The notes: generated from the letters alone by a model not told the origin. A DNA stretch of 64,000 nucleotides from Stenotrophomonas sp. BIO128-Bstrain (GCF_030128875.1 NZ_CP124620.1:3100001-3164000), one strand, 5' to 3'. Shown: positions 39,203-48,392, counted from the stretch's first letter. Numbers and translations are program-made.

Positions 39203-41524
39203 TCAATGCACGGTGGCCTTCCTGGTATCCAGCCGATCGATCACGCCCTGCATGGCACTGTCGAAGGCGCCATCGTCGATATGCGCACGCAGGCGACCCA
39301 AGCGCACCATCACGGCCAGTTCTTCCGGCGAGGCCACGCAGAAGCGCACCCCGCGCCGGTTGACGAACAGCAGGCGCTGGGAAATCGGGCTCACCCAGGA
39401 CAGCTTGCCGGCCTGGACCTTGCCGTCCTTGTCGATGAAATCCAGCCAGCTGCCGATCTCCAGGCCGCGGAAGCGGTCGGCATCGGCATTGTCGAAATCG
39501 CTGACATCCACCTTGCTGCCCAGCTCCACCGACGGCGATTCCTGGGCCGGTGGCGAGGGCAGCGCGACCTGCGGCAGTTCGGGCAGCGCGCGCTCAAGCT
39601 CCGGGCGCGATTCGGCGATGCCCTGCAGGGTGTCGTGCAGCGCGTCGATGGCACTGGTGGCTGCATCGGCGTGTACCCCCACGCTGGCAAACACCTTGCG
39701 CAGCGCGGGATGCCAGGCCTGCAGCCACGGCTTGCCGACGATATGGCGGCGGGCCTCGGCCACTTCCTCCAGCATGCCATCGGCCAGGCTCAGCGCCTCA
39801 CCGACCGACGCCCCGTCTTCGCCTTCGCGCAGCACGGTCAGGGTCAGGTGGTGCTGCCAGGGCTGGCGCAGGAACTCGCCGATGGCCTGCGGCAACGTGG
39901 TATCGCCAATACGGCGGTCCAGTTCGGTAGTGGCGCGCTGGCGCGCCATCTCCAGCTTTTCCTGGCCGCGCTGGGTCTCGGCGGCCCGGCGCTCGGCGAT
40001 CTCGATCCGGCGACGATGCTGGGTCAGGAACTCGCGGAATTCTTCTTCCAGGGTCAGGAAGATCGCCAGGTTCTCATTGAACTCGGCCACCAGCCGCTCG
40101 ATGATTTCTTCGACCTTGCCCATCAGCACGCGCTCGGCCTGGCTCTCGCCGGTATTGCCCTCGCAGGCTTCGGCCAGCGAGTTGAGCAGCTTGCGCGCCG
40201 GGTGGGTCTTCTGCACGAACATGCGGCGATCGAGCATGGCGACCTTGACGAAGGGCACCACCAGCCGGCCGATCAGCTCGCGCGAGCGGCCCTCCAGGTC
40301 GCGCTCGTCGAGCATCACATCGAACAGCATGCCGACCAGATCGATCGCGTCCTCGTCCTGCGGGTCCAGCCGGGCCTGCGCGGGGTCGACCCCCAGCCGG
40401 GTCGCACCGGACAGCACTTCACTTTTCAGGCGCTGCGCCAGCGATTCGCCGTCTTCGCCGATCGCCGCACGCAGGGTCGCGCTCGGCGTGGCCTGCAGCA
40501 GCGACAGCACCGACATCATCTCGCGCTGGCTCAACGGGCGCTGCTGGCCCACCGCGACGCTGGCCGCCGAGGTGGCGTCCTCGCGCACATGGCGGGTCTG
40601 CTGCAGCAGTTCGTGCAGGGCATCAAGCAGCATGCCCTGGTTGCCGCCGAGGCTGTCACCGCCCTCGCCCGGCCCTTCGTACCCGGCCTGTCCGCCACCC
40701 TGGAGGCGGCCCCGGCTCTCGGCCCAGCGGTCGGCAAAGCGACGCGCCCAGGCCGGTGCCTGGCTCTCTTCGCCTGCCGATCCCATCCCGGCCTCGGCCT
40801 GGAAGCCATCAAATGCATCGCGCTCGTCGCGCGGCGGCGGAGAGGGTGCGCGCGGCGCCGGCCGGCGCGCGGCCATCTGCGGCATCACGCCCGCAGCGGC
40901 CAGTTGTTCATCCAGGTACTCGTAACGCTTGCCGATCGGCTGCTGCAGATCGCGCTCGCACAGCTTGATCAACACCAGGCGCACTTCCGGGGCCAGTTCA
41001 CAGTCGGCGAAGGCCTCATGGATGGCAACGCCCAGATGCTCGGGACTGATCGGGTTGGTATCGGCCTGCAGCTCCAGCGCGCCGGCGATCAGGCCGAGGC
41101 GGCGGTCCAGCCGCGACAGCACCGGCTTGAAGTCACGCAGCAGCACGGTGGCGAAGTTGCGCACCGCCAACCGGGATTCCAGGACATGCTCGGGCACCAG
41201 GCTCAGCCCGTCCTCGACCTGCCCGGCCAGGGTGGCCTCGGCCGACAGCGGTTCACCCCGCTCCAGCGCTTCCCAGGCCTGGGCCAGGTGGGTGCTGAAG
41301 CCGGCCACGATGTCGTCCCGGCGGCGGCGCAGCTCACGCATGCCATCCAGGAACAGCAACTGCGACGCGCCGGCGTCACCGGCACGGTCGAACAACACAT
41401 CGTCAAAGCGCGCCAGCACCGTCGAGAACGACTCGACCAGCCCTGGCAGCACGGCCTCGCGGGCCATCTTCAACAACGCCGGGTCACGGCCCGGGTGCCC
41501 CCCTACATTGGGCGTGGCGATCAT
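39203..41524 (-). CDS. DUF1631 family protein
   Basis: 773 residues from MIATPNVGGHPGRDPAL; a longer frame upstream crosses the promoter region. It matches the large DUF1631 proteins of gamma-proteobacteria, sometimes mislabelled thymidine phosphorylase. Visible features are a low-complexity Gly/Pro/Arg linker at about 225-310, a long coiled-coil-like region at about 470-550 (EIIERLVAEFNENLAIFLTL, FREFLTQHRRRIEIAERRAA) and a small beta-rich C-terminus at about 690-760 that could be a PilZ-like fold (GSWLDFIDKDGKVQAGKLSW). No catalytic motif. Function unknown. Confidence 0.82.
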   Translation of the reverse strand: MIATPNVGGHPGRDPALLKMAREAVLPGLVESFSTVLARFDDVLFDRAGDAGASQLLFLDGMRELRRRRDDIVAGFSTHLAQAWEALERGEPLSAEATLAGQVEDGLSLVPEHVLESRLAVRNFATVLLRDFKPVLSRLDRRLGLIAGALELQADTNPISPEHLGVAIHEAFADCELAPEVRLVLIKLCERDLQQPIGKRYEYLDEQLAAAGVMPQMAARRPAPRAPSPPPRDERDAFDGFQAEAGMGSAGEESQAPAWARRFADRWAESRGRLQGGGQAGYEGPGEGGDSLGGNQGMLLDALHELLQQTRHVREDATSAASVAVGQQRPLSQREMMSVLSLLQATPSATLRAAIGEDGESLAQRLKSEVLSGATRLGVDPAQARLDPQDEDAIDLVGMLFDVMLDERDLEGRSRELIGRLVVPFVKVAMLDRRMFVQKTHPARKLLNSLAEACEGNTGESQAERVLMGKVEEIIERLVAEFNENLAIFLTLEEEFREFLTQHRRRIEIAERRAAETQRGQEKLEMARQRATTELDRRIGDTTLPQAIGEFLRQPWQHHLTLTVLREGEDGASVGEALSLADGMLEEVAEARRHIVGKPWLQAWHPALRKVFASVGVHADAATSAIDALHDTLQGIAESRPELERALPELPQVALPSPPAQESPSVELGSKVDVSDFDNADADRFRGLEIGSWLDFIDKDGKVQAGKLSWVSPISQRLLFVNRRGVRFCVASPEELAVMVRLGRLRAHIDDGAFDSAMQGVIDRLDTRKATVH

Positions 41525-41749
41525 GCGAAAAGGCTCCCCACCCTCGCAGGCACTGAGTACAACATGGATACAACGAACGCCGGCGCACCCCATGCGCCCA
41601 CGCTCGGATGGTAGGCCGGCCGACCGATCAAAGACAGTGAAGCAGTCGACACTTTAAACCTCATCACCGGTGGCCCGGCAGGCTTTGTATCGTAAGCGCA
41701 GCAGGCCGTGGAAGCGAGTACAGCCACGTGAAGGAAGTCCGCTAATTAG

Positions 41750-41763
41750 GTGATGTTCATCAC
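41750..41763. promoter_or_regulatory. CRP/Clp-type binding site
   Basis: GTGATGTTCATCAC is a perfect palindrome of the GTGA-N6-TCAC class recognised by CRP-family regulators, including Clp of xanthomonads. It lies about 106 bp upstream of the nitroreductase start, in a 331-bp gap (41525-41855) between divergent genes that holds no gene. Confidence 0.5.
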
Positions 41764-41819
41764 GTTTTGTCGCAAATTGCACCGAGATCGTCCGAGGCCG
41801 TGTCACAAACGGTCGCGAC

Positions 41820-41825
41820 TATAAT
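41820..41825 (+). promoter_or_regulatory. -10 box (TATAAT) of the nitroreductase operon
   Basis: A perfect TATAAT 31 bp before the ATG; no matching -35 hexamer at 16-18 bp. The CRP/Clp-type palindrome is centred about 75 bp upstream of the expected start site, a workable activator position. Confidence 0.5.
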
Positions 41826-41855
41826 CGGGGCATCGTTAAGTCTGATTGAGAACCC

Positions 41856-42431
41856 ATGTCCGTCTCCTCCGCCCTGCACGCCCTGGATGCACGCCGTTCG
41901 GTCCCCGCCAAGCAACTGGGTGAACCCGGCCCCGACCCGGCCACCCTGCTGCGGATGCTGACCTCGGCCGTGCGGGTGCCCGACCACGGCAAGCTGGTGC
42001 CTTACCGCTTCCTGCGGATCGCCGGCGATGCGCGTCACAGTCTGGGTGCGTTCCTGGCCGAGCGCGCCGTCGAGCGCGACCCCCAGGTCTCGCCGGCCCA
42101 GTTGGACAAGGATCGCCAGCGTTTCTCCCATGCCCCGCTGATCATCACCGTCATCGCCAGCCCGCGCCCGAGCCCCAAGGTGCCCGAGGCAGAGCAGCTG
42201 ATGACCGCCGGCTGCGTCTGCTTTGCCTTGCTGCAGGCCGCCCAGGCGCTGGGCTTCGGGGCGCAGTGGCTGACCGCGTGGATGGCGTTCGACCCAGCCG
42301 TGCATGCCCGCCTGGGCCTGGCCGAGGGCGAGCAGATCGCCGGCTTCATCCATATCGGCACCCCGAAAACCGAGGTACCCGAGCGTGAGCGTCCGGACCC
42401 GGCCGCGCTGCTGCAGGACTGGGAGGGCTGA
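41856..42431 (+). CDS. Nitroreductase family FMN oxidoreductase (YdjA-like)
   Basis: 191 residues, one-domain nitroreductase fold. The FMN-binding start RRSVPAKQLGEPGPD replaces the classic RRSxR; then SAVRVPDHGKLVPYRFLRI and AEQLMTAGCVCFALLQAAQALGF. Length and motifs resemble the YdjA/TdsD minimal subgroup. Substrate unknown. First of four closely packed genes (1-nt gap, then 4- and 8-nt overlaps). Confidence 0.88.
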   Translation: MSVSSALHALDARRSVPAKQLGEPGPDPATLLRMLTSAVRVPDHGKLVPYRFLRIAGDARHSLGAFLAERAVERDPQVSPAQLDKDRQRFSHAPLIITVIASPRPSPKVPEAEQLMTAGCVCFALLQAAQALGFGAQWLTAWMAFDPAVHARLGLAEGEQIAGFIHIGTPKTEVPERERPDPAALLQDWEG

Positions 42432-42432
42432 G

Positions 42433-43398
42433 ATGCCTGCCCTTCCCGCCGGCCCGGGCATGCCCCCGCCGCCGCTGCGTGCGCCGCTGTATCTGGTCGA
42501 TGCCAGCCTGTATGTGTTCCGCGCGTGGCACTCGATGCCCGACGAATTCCAGGACCAGCAGGGCTGGCCGACCAATGCCGTGCACGGCTTCGCGCGCTTC
42601 CTGCTCGACCTGCTCGAACGCGAGCGCCCGGCCAACATCGCCATCGCCTTCGATGAAGCGTTGGACAGCTGTTTCCGCCACCGGATCTACGCTGCCTACA
42701 AGGCCAACCGCGATCCCGCGCCCGATGCGCTGCGCCGCCAGTTCGCGCACTGCAAGGCGCTGTGCACCGCGCTGGGCCTGGCGGTGCTGGCCCACCACGA
42801 ATACGAGGCCGATGACCTGATCGGCAGCGCCCTGCACGCACGCCGCGACGCCGGCATGCGCGGGGTGATCATCTCCGCCGACAAGGATCTTTCGCAGCTG
42901 CTGTTCGAGCATGACGAACAGTGGGACTACGCACGCAACCAGCGCTGGGGCATGGCCGGGGTCAAGGCGCGCCACGGGGTGCATGCGCACCAGATCGCCG
43001 ACTACCTGGCGCTGTGCGGCGATGCGGTCGACAACATCCCGGGCGTGACCGGCGTGGGTGCCAAGTCCGCCGCCGTGCTGCTGGCCCACTTCGGCAGCCT
43101 GGACGTGCTGTATGAGCGCCTGGATGAAGTGCCGTTCCTGCGCCTGCGCGGTGCCGCGCAGATGGCCGTGCGCCTGCGCGAACAACGCGAGCATGCGCTG
43201 CTGTGGCGTCAGCTGACCACCATCGCGCTGGATGCGCCGCTGGAGGGCGCCGCTGCCGATTTCAGCCGGGGCGTGGCCGATGCACAGATGCTGCAGGGCC
43301 TGTGCGATGCGCTGCGTTTCGGCCCGTTGACCCGGCGCCGCCTGTTCGCCGCCGCCGGCCTGTCCGATTCCTCTTCCGTTGCCAGCGAGTTCGCATGA
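42433..43398 (+). CDS. 5'-3' exonuclease (FEN-1/Pol I N-domain type)
   Basis: 321 residues. The FEN superfamily metal ligands are seen in YLVDASLYVFRAWHS, AIAFDEALDSCFRHRIYAAYKANR, EYEADDLIGSALH and GVIISADKDLSQLL; the helix-3-turn-helix motif is in DAVDNIPGVTGVGAKSAAVLL. It is a free-standing homologue of the 5' nuclease domain of DNA polymerase I, longer than E. coli ExoIX. ATG start 1 nt after the nitroreductase stop; the stop overlaps the Nudix gene. Confidence 0.92.
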   Translation: MPALPAGPGMPPPPLRAPLYLVDASLYVFRAWHSMPDEFQDQQGWPTNAVHGFARFLLDLLERERPANIAIAFDEALDSCFRHRIYAAYKANRDPAPDALRRQFAHCKALCTALGLAVLAHHEYEADDLIGSALHARRDAGMRGVIISADKDLSQLLFEHDEQWDYARNQRWGMAGVKARHGVHAHQIADYLALCGDAVDNIPGVTGVGAKSAAVLLAHFGSLDVLYERLDEVPFLRLRGAAQMAVRLREQREHALLWRQLTTIALDAPLEGAAADFSRGVADAQMLQGLCDALRFGPLTRRRLFAAAGLSDSSSVASEFA

Positions 43399-43946
43399 GC
43401 CCCGATACGCAAGCCCCCAAGGTCGTTTTTGAAGGCAAGTACCAGCGCATGGTCGTGCGCGGCACGTGGGAATACAGCGAGCGTACCCACGCCGGTGGCC
43501 TGGCCGCGATCATCATTGCGGTCACCCCCGAAGACACCGTGCTGTTCGTCGAGCAGTTCCGCATACCGCTGCAGGCCAGGACCATCGAGATGCCCGCCGG
43601 TCTGGTCGGCGACATCGATGCCGGTGAATCCATCGAGGTCTCGGCGGTGCGCGAGCTGGAGGAAGAAACCGGCTGGACCGCCGACCACGCTGAAGTGCTG
43701 ATGATCGGCCCGACCTCCTCCGGTGCCAGCAGCGAGAAGATCGCCTTCGTGCGTGCCACCGGCCTGCGCAAGGTCGGTGAAGGCGGCGGCGATGCCAGCG
43801 AAGACATCACCGTGCACGAGATTCCCCGCGCCCGCGCCGCGGCGTGGCTGGTCGAAAAGATGGGTCAGGGCTACGAGCTGGATGCCAAGCTGTGGGCCGG
43901 GCTGTGGATGATCGAACACCACCTGGACGGGACCCCGCGTGGCTGA
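43395..43946 (+). CDS. Nudix hydrolase (ADP-sugar pyrophosphatase type)
   Basis: 183 residues. A perfect Nudix box GX5EX7REUXEEXGU runs from GDIDAGESIEVSAVRE through LEEETGW at about 75-97. It is preceded by VLFVEQFRIPLQARTIEMPA, typical of NudF-like ADP-ribose/ADP-sugar pyrophosphatases, and followed by a downstream glutamate (GGGDASEDITVHE). ATG overlaps the exonuclease stop (ATGA). A housecleaning role toward nucleotide sugars is expected. Confidence 0.92.
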   Translation: MSPDTQAPKVVFEGKYQRMVVRGTWEYSERTHAGGLAAIIIAVTPEDTVLFVEQFRIPLQARTIEMPAGLVGDIDAGESIEVSAVRELEEETGWTADHAEVLMIGPTSSGASSEKIAFVRATGLRKVGEGGGDASEDITVHEIPRARAAAWLVEKMGQGYELDAKLWAGLWMIEHHLDGTPRG

Positions 43947-44748
43947 TTCGCTGTTCCATCCACATACCGGCGCATCACTGCTCGGGCCGGCCGACCCGGC
44001 CGCGTTTACCGTGCATCAGGCGCAGGGCCGTTCGTCCTTCGTGCTGATCGCCGACCACGCCGGCCGGCAGGTGCCGGCCGCATTGGACGAGCTCGGCCTG
44101 CCGCAGGCCGAGCTGGGCCGCCACATCGGCTGGGACATCGGCATCGCCGGGGTCACCGTGGAACTGGCACGGCTGCTGGATGCCTGGGCGATCACGCAGA
44201 CATATTCGCGGCTGGTGATCGACTGCAACCGGCCGTTGGCTTCGCCCACGCTGATGCCGGCGGTCAGTGACCTTACCGTCGTTCCCGGCAATCAGCACCT
44301 GACAGCGGCGCAGCGACAGCAGCGCATCGACGCGATCCACGCGCCCTACCATGCGCGCATCGATGCCGAGCTCGATACCCGCCAAGCGCAGGCCCGGCCG
44401 ACGGTGCTGGTGATGATGCACAGCTTCACCCCGGTGATGAATGACGCTGCGCGGCCTTGGCATGCCGGGGTGCTGTACCACCGCGACACGCGATTCGCGC
44501 TTCCCCTGCTGCAGGCGCTGCGCGATGAAGGCGACCTGGTGGTGGGCGACAACCAGCCCTACGCCGTCAGCAGCACCAGCGACTACGCCGTGCCGGTGCA
44601 TGGCGAAGGCCGCGGGCTGGTGCACGTGGAGCTGGAGATCCGCCAGGACCTGATTGCCGATGCCGCTGGCCAGCAGGCGTGGGCACAGCGCCTGGCGCGG
44701 ATCTTCACCGCCCTGCAGCCGCAACTGGACGCACTGCCGCCTGCGTAA
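43939..44748 (+). CDS. N-formylglutamate amidohydrolase family protein
   Basis: 269 residues, GTG start, overlapping the Nudix gene by 8 nt. Family motifs: FVLIADHAGRQVPAALDELG, the metal-binding HIGWDIGIAG, YSRLVIDCNRPLASP, MMHSFTP and VGDNQPYAVSS. Members hydrolyse N-formylglutamate in histidine degradation or related N-acyl substrates. No hut genes are nearby, so the natural substrate is uncertain. Confidence 0.88.
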   Translation: MADSLFHPHTGASLLGPADPAAFTVHQAQGRSSFVLIADHAGRQVPAALDELGLPQAELGRHIGWDIGIAGVTVELARLLDAWAITQTYSRLVIDCNRPLASPTLMPAVSDLTVVPGNQHLTAAQRQQRIDAIHAPYHARIDAELDTRQAQARPTVLVMMHSFTPVMNDAARPWHAGVLYHRDTRFALPLLQALRDEGDLVVGDNQPYAVSSTSDYAVPVHGEGRGLVHVELEIRQDLIADAAGQQAWAQRLARIFTALQPQLDALPPA

Positions 44749-44763
44749 GGCTTGGTGATCGAT

Positions 44764-46209
44764 TCACCCTTCGCCCGCGCACACCGGCGTGGGCGCTGCA
44801 CGATCCTGCTGCGGCCGCAGCCACAGCGCCACGCCCACGCCCAGCAACGCGAACAGTGCCGCACCGTACTGCGCGTGGATCATGCCCTGCAGGGCCGCGT
44901 CGCTGCTGGCACCGGCGCTGCCACGACCGGCGTTGGCCACCATCACCAGCAGCGCCAGGCCCAGCGCACCGCCGATCTGCTGCGCGGTGGCGGCCATGCC
45001 CGAGGCCACGCCCTGCTGCGCGGCCGGCACGCCCTGCCCGGCCACGATCCACATCGAGGTCCAGGTGATGCCCTGGCCGAGGCTGAGCACCACGATGCCC
45101 GGCAGCAGCGCCCAGTAGGTCGCGCCATACGGCAATGCAACGGCGACCGCGGCGATGCCGATCGCTCCGGCCAGCATGCCCACCGCCAGCACCTGGCGCG
45201 GCGAACGCTGCGCGAGCATGCGCTCGGCGATGCGGATGCCGAAGGTGCACACCAGGGTGGGGGGCAGAAACGCCAGGCCAGCCTGCAGCGCACTCCAGCC
45301 GTAGCCATCCTGGTAATACAGCGCCAGGAAGTAGTACTGCACGCCGTAGCTGCTCATGAACAGCATGGTCAGCAGCATCGCCGCACGCAGGCTGCGCAGG
45401 CGCAGCAGCGAGAACTGCATCAGCGGGTCGCGGCTGCGGCGTTCGATGTGCACGAAGGCGGCCAGCATCACCGTCGATACCACCAGACAGATCAGCGTGC
45501 GCGGCGCCAGCCAGCCCCACTCCGGGCCCTGCACCAGCGTGGTCACCAGCAGGCTGCCGCCGAGGGTCACCGTGACACAGCCGGCCAGATCGAACGAGCG
45601 GCCCGCCAGCGGCGCGGGATCGCGCGGCAGCCACCAGCCGCCCAGCAGCGCGCAGCCACCGGCGAAGGGGACGATCACCAGCAGTACCGAGGCCCACCCG
45701 AAGCTCTGGGTGAGCACGCCACCGAGCAGGGTGCCCAAGGCCAGGCCGCCGGCGCTGGCCATCGACCAGATCGCCAGCGCGCGGTTGCGCGGCGCGCCTT
45801 CGGCGTAGATCGTGTTGATCAGCGCCAGCGTGGCCGGGAACAGCAGCGCCGCGCCGATGCCCTGCACCGCGCGGGCGGCGATCAGCAGCCACGCACTGCT
45901 GCTGAACCCACCCACCAGCGAGGCCAGCGCGAACAGCGCCATGCCAAGCCGATAGATACGGCGTCGGCCCAGCAGATCGGCCGCGCGGCCGCCAAGCAGC
46001 AGGCAGCCGCCGAAGGCCACCGTATAGCCACTGACGATCCACTGCAGCTGCTGGGCATTGATCTGCAGCTGCGTGCCCATCTCGTGCAGGGCGACGAAGA
46101 TGATCGTGGAATCCAGCGCGATGATCAGCTGGGCCATCGCCAGCAAAGCCAGGGCGAGGCGTGGAAATGCGGGCGCCGGCGCGCCAGCGGGAGACAGGGG
46201 GGAGGTCAT
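44764..46209 (-). CDS. MFS drug transporter, DHA2 family
   Basis: 481 residues with about 14 TM helices. Motif A variant GGRAADLLGRRRIYRLG lies between TM2 and TM3, ALDSTIIFVALHEMG in TM1 is the DHA2 D1 motif, and GIGAALLFPATLALI is motif B/C-like. A proton-driven efflux pump for hydrophobic compounds is likely. It is divergent from a LysR-type gene that probably controls it. Confidence 0.92.
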   Translation of the reverse strand: MTSPLSPAGAPAPAFPRLALALLAMAQLIIALDSTIIFVALHEMGTQLQINAQQLQWIVSGYTVAFGGCLLLGGRAADLLGRRRIYRLGMALFALASLVGGFSSSAWLLIAARAVQGIGAALLFPATLALINTIYAEGAPRNRALAIWSMASAGGLALGTLLGGVLTQSFGWASVLLVIVPFAGGCALLGGWWLPRDPAPLAGRSFDLAGCVTVTLGGSLLVTTLVQGPEWGWLAPRTLICLVVSTVMLAAFVHIERRSRDPLMQFSLLRLRSLRAAMLLTMLFMSSYGVQYYFLALYYQDGYGWSALQAGLAFLPPTLVCTFGIRIAERMLAQRSPRQVLAVGMLAGAIGIAAVAVALPYGATYWALLPGIVVLSLGQGITWTSMWIVAGQGVPAAQQGVASGMAATAQQIGGALGLALLVMVANAGRGSAGASSDAALQGMIHAQYGAALFALLGVGVALWLRPQQDRAAPTPVCAGEG

Positions 46210-46319
46210 GCCGACTCGGTACTGCGTAAGAAGGTGGGCAGTCTCATTGATGACGCTTCATAAATAAACCCGGATACTTCGATATCTGTCATGCATATCC
46301 GCATGAATCGGAGGACGTC
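46210..46319. promoter_or_regulatory. Divergent MFS/LysR control region
   Basis: The 110-bp region is AT-richer than its surroundings and holds two overlapping symmetric elements: GATACTTCGATATC and CATGCATATCCGCATG (arms CATGC/GCATG). They are candidate LysR operators, but the classical T-N11-A box is not clear-cut. Confidence 0.35.
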
Positions 46320-47207
46320 ATGGATCTCAACGCCGTGCGCATGCTGGTGCAGGTGGCGGAGGCGCGCAGTTTCACCCTCGCCGCCGGTCAGCTGGGGATC
46401 AGTCAATCCGGGTTGTCGCGGGCGATCGGACGGCTGGAGAGCGCGCTTGGCGTGCGCCTGCTTCACCGCAACACCCGCAACGTCAGCCTGACCCCGGATG
46501 GCCGCCAATTCGTCGAGCACTGCGCGCCGCTGCTGAGTGGGCTGGAGGATGCCGAGCGTCGGCTGGGTGATCGCCCCTCCACGCCGTCGGGCGTGCTGAA
46601 ACTGACGGCGCCGTCGATGTTCGGGCGCAAGGTGCTGGTGCCGCTGGCCGGGCAGTTGATGGCGGCACACCCGCAACTGCAGTTCGAGCTGGTGCTCAAC
46701 GACCGGCTGGTCGATCTGGTCGAGGAAGGCTTCGACGCCGCATTGCGCACCGGGCCGATCAGCGATGTGCGCATGGTGGCGCGCCCCCTGCGGCCGTTGA
46801 ACTGGGTCACCGTCGCCTCCCCCGCCTACCTCGCGCAGCACGGTGAACCGGCCACGGTGGATGCGCTGCACGATCACGCCTGCCTGGCGGTGCGCAATCT
46901 GCGCAGCGGGCGGCTGGTGGACTGGCAGTTCCGCGAGGCCGAGGGCCAGCTGCGCGAGTTCACCCCGCCGGCGCGGATGGTGTTCGACAGCGGCGACCCG
47001 CTGGTCGAGGGCGCCCTGGCCGGGATCGGCATCGTGCAGGTGATGGATTTCGCGGTGGCCGATGCGTTGGCCGACGGCCGGCTGCAGCGGGTGCTGCAAC
47101 CGTTCGAGGGCCGCAGCCGGGTGCTGTCGCTGGTCTACCCGCCCTCGCGGCAGGCCTCACCGAAGCTGCAGGTGTTGGCGGAGGCGTTGTTGGGTGGTGA
47201 TTGGTAA
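46320..47207 (+). CDS. LysR-type transcriptional regulator
   Basis: 295 residues. The N-terminal winged HTH (MDLNAVRMLVQVAEARSFTL, QSGLSRAIGRLESALGVRLL) is followed by the effector-binding domain (GVLKLTAPSMFGRKVLVPLA, EEGFDAALRTGPISD) of the AaeR/CrgA-like subgroup. It probably regulates the divergent MFS gene and possibly itself. The inducer is unknown. Confidence 0.92.
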   Translation: MDLNAVRMLVQVAEARSFTLAAGQLGISQSGLSRAIGRLESALGVRLLHRNTRNVSLTPDGRQFVEHCAPLLSGLEDAERRLGDRPSTPSGVLKLTAPSMFGRKVLVPLAGQLMAAHPQLQFELVLNDRLVDLVEEGFDAALRTGPISDVRMVARPLRPLNWVTVASPAYLAQHGEPATVDALHDHACLAVRNLRSGRLVDWQFREAEGQLREFTPPARMVFDSGDPLVEGALAGIGIVQVMDFAVADALADGRLQRVLQPFEGRSRVLSLVYPPSRQASPKLQVLAEALLGGDW

Positions 47208-47213
47208 CCCGCC

Positions 47214-47338
47214 GGATCACGACCAACGGTCGTGATCCACCGCATGGTGCACGGGGCGATGGCGATCACGACCAACGGTCGTGATCCACCGCGCGACGTC
47301 AGGGGGTGACCCGGCAGGTGCCGACCGTTGGTCGGCAC
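47214..47338. repeat. Three REP-like palindromes
   Basis: 47214-47238 (11-bp stem GGATCACGACC, loop AAC), 47264-47286 (10-bp stem GATCACGACC, same loop) and 47318-47338 (9-bp stem GTGCCGACC, loop GTT). The first two are near-identical and about 50 bp apart, both followed by CACCGC. The canonical GTAG foot has decayed (GCAG before the third). They fill the 138-bp gap between convergent LysR and pip genes and may act as transcription blocks. Confidence 0.8.
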
Positions 47339-47345
47339 GTCTCCA

Positions 47346-48290
47346 TCAACCCGCGAAGCGATCGGTCGCACGCACCAGTGCGTCGACATTCTCCGCTTCA
47401 AACGCGGAATGCCCCGAGGCGGGGCTGATCTCCAGCGTCGATTTCGGCCACGCCTTGTGCAGTTCCCACGCGCTCTGTAGCGGGCAGACCACGTCGTAGC
47501 GGCCGTGCACGATCACGCCCGGAATGTCGGCGATGCGGTGCGCGTCGCGCAGCAGCTGGTCTTCCACCTCGAAGAAACCGCCGTTGACGAAGTAGTGGTT
47601 CTCGATACGGGCGAAGGCCAGCGCGAACTGCGGGTCCTGGTGGCTGTTCACGAAGTCGTCGTCCACGTGCAGGAAGCTGGTTGCCCCTTCCCATACGCTC
47701 CACGCCTTGGCTGCCGCCAGGCGGGTGGCCTCGTCATCGCTGGTCAGGCGGCGATGGAAGGCCGAGATCAGGTCGTGGCGCTCCACCGCCGGGATCGGCG
47801 TGAGGTAATGCTCCCACGCATCCGGGAACAGGCGGTTGGCGCCTTCCTGGTAGAACCATTCCAGCTCCCAGCGGCGCAGCATGAAGATGCCGCGCAGGAC
47901 CAGTTCGGTCACGCGCTGCGGGTGGGTCTGCGCGTAGGCCAGTGCCAGGGTCGAGCCCCAACTGCCGCCGAACACCTGCCAGCGATCCACCTTGAGGTGC
48001 TCGCGCAGCGTCTCGATGTCGGCCACCAGGTCCCAGGTGGTGTTGTCGACCAGGTCCGCATGCGGCGTGGAACGGCCGGCACCGCGCTGGTCGAACAGGA
48101 TGATCCGGTACTTGGCCGGGTCGTGGAACTGGCGCATCTTGTCGCTGCAGCCGCCGCCCGGGCCACCGTGCAGCATCACCACCGGCTTGCCATCGGGATT
48201 GCCGCACTGCTCGAAATACAGCGTGTGGCGGTCATCGACCTTCAGGGTGCCGACGTCGTAAGGGGTGATGGCGGGGTACAGCGTACGCAT
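47346..48290 (-). CDS. pip: Prolyl aminopeptidase
   Basis: 314-residue alpha/beta-hydrolase of family S33 that removes N-terminal proline. It has the oxyanion motif LHGGPGGGCSD, FDQRGAGRSTPHA, the nucleophile elbow FGGSWGSTLALAYA, the catalytic Asp region VIVHGRYDVVCP and His in SGHSAFEAEN. Normal length, no signal peptide, cytoplasmic. It is close to Xanthomonas Pip, the prototype of an enzyme group whose genes are often near LuxR-type receptors; none is seen here. Confidence 0.95.
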   Translation of the reverse strand: MRTLYPAITPYDVGTLKVDDRHTLYFEQCGNPDGKPVVMLHGGPGGGCSDKMRQFHDPAKYRIILFDQRGAGRSTPHADLVDNTTWDLVADIETLREHLKVDRWQVFGGSWGSTLALAYAQTHPQRVTELVLRGIFMLRRWELEWFYQEGANRLFPDAWEHYLTPIPAVERHDLISAFHRRLTSDDEATRLAAAKAWSVWEGATSFLHVDDDFVNSHQDPQFALAFARIENHYFVNGGFFEVEDQLLRDAHRIADIPGVIVHGRYDVVCPLQSAWELHKAWPKSTLEISPASGHSAFEAENVDALVRATDRFAG

Positions 48291-48392
48291 GACAGGAACT
48301 CCATGTGGAATGACAGTCGCCGCATCACGCTGCGCGGCGGCCCGGTGGACAGGTCATTCTAGCCCCGGGGTCGGCGCGGGGCCGGCACGCGG

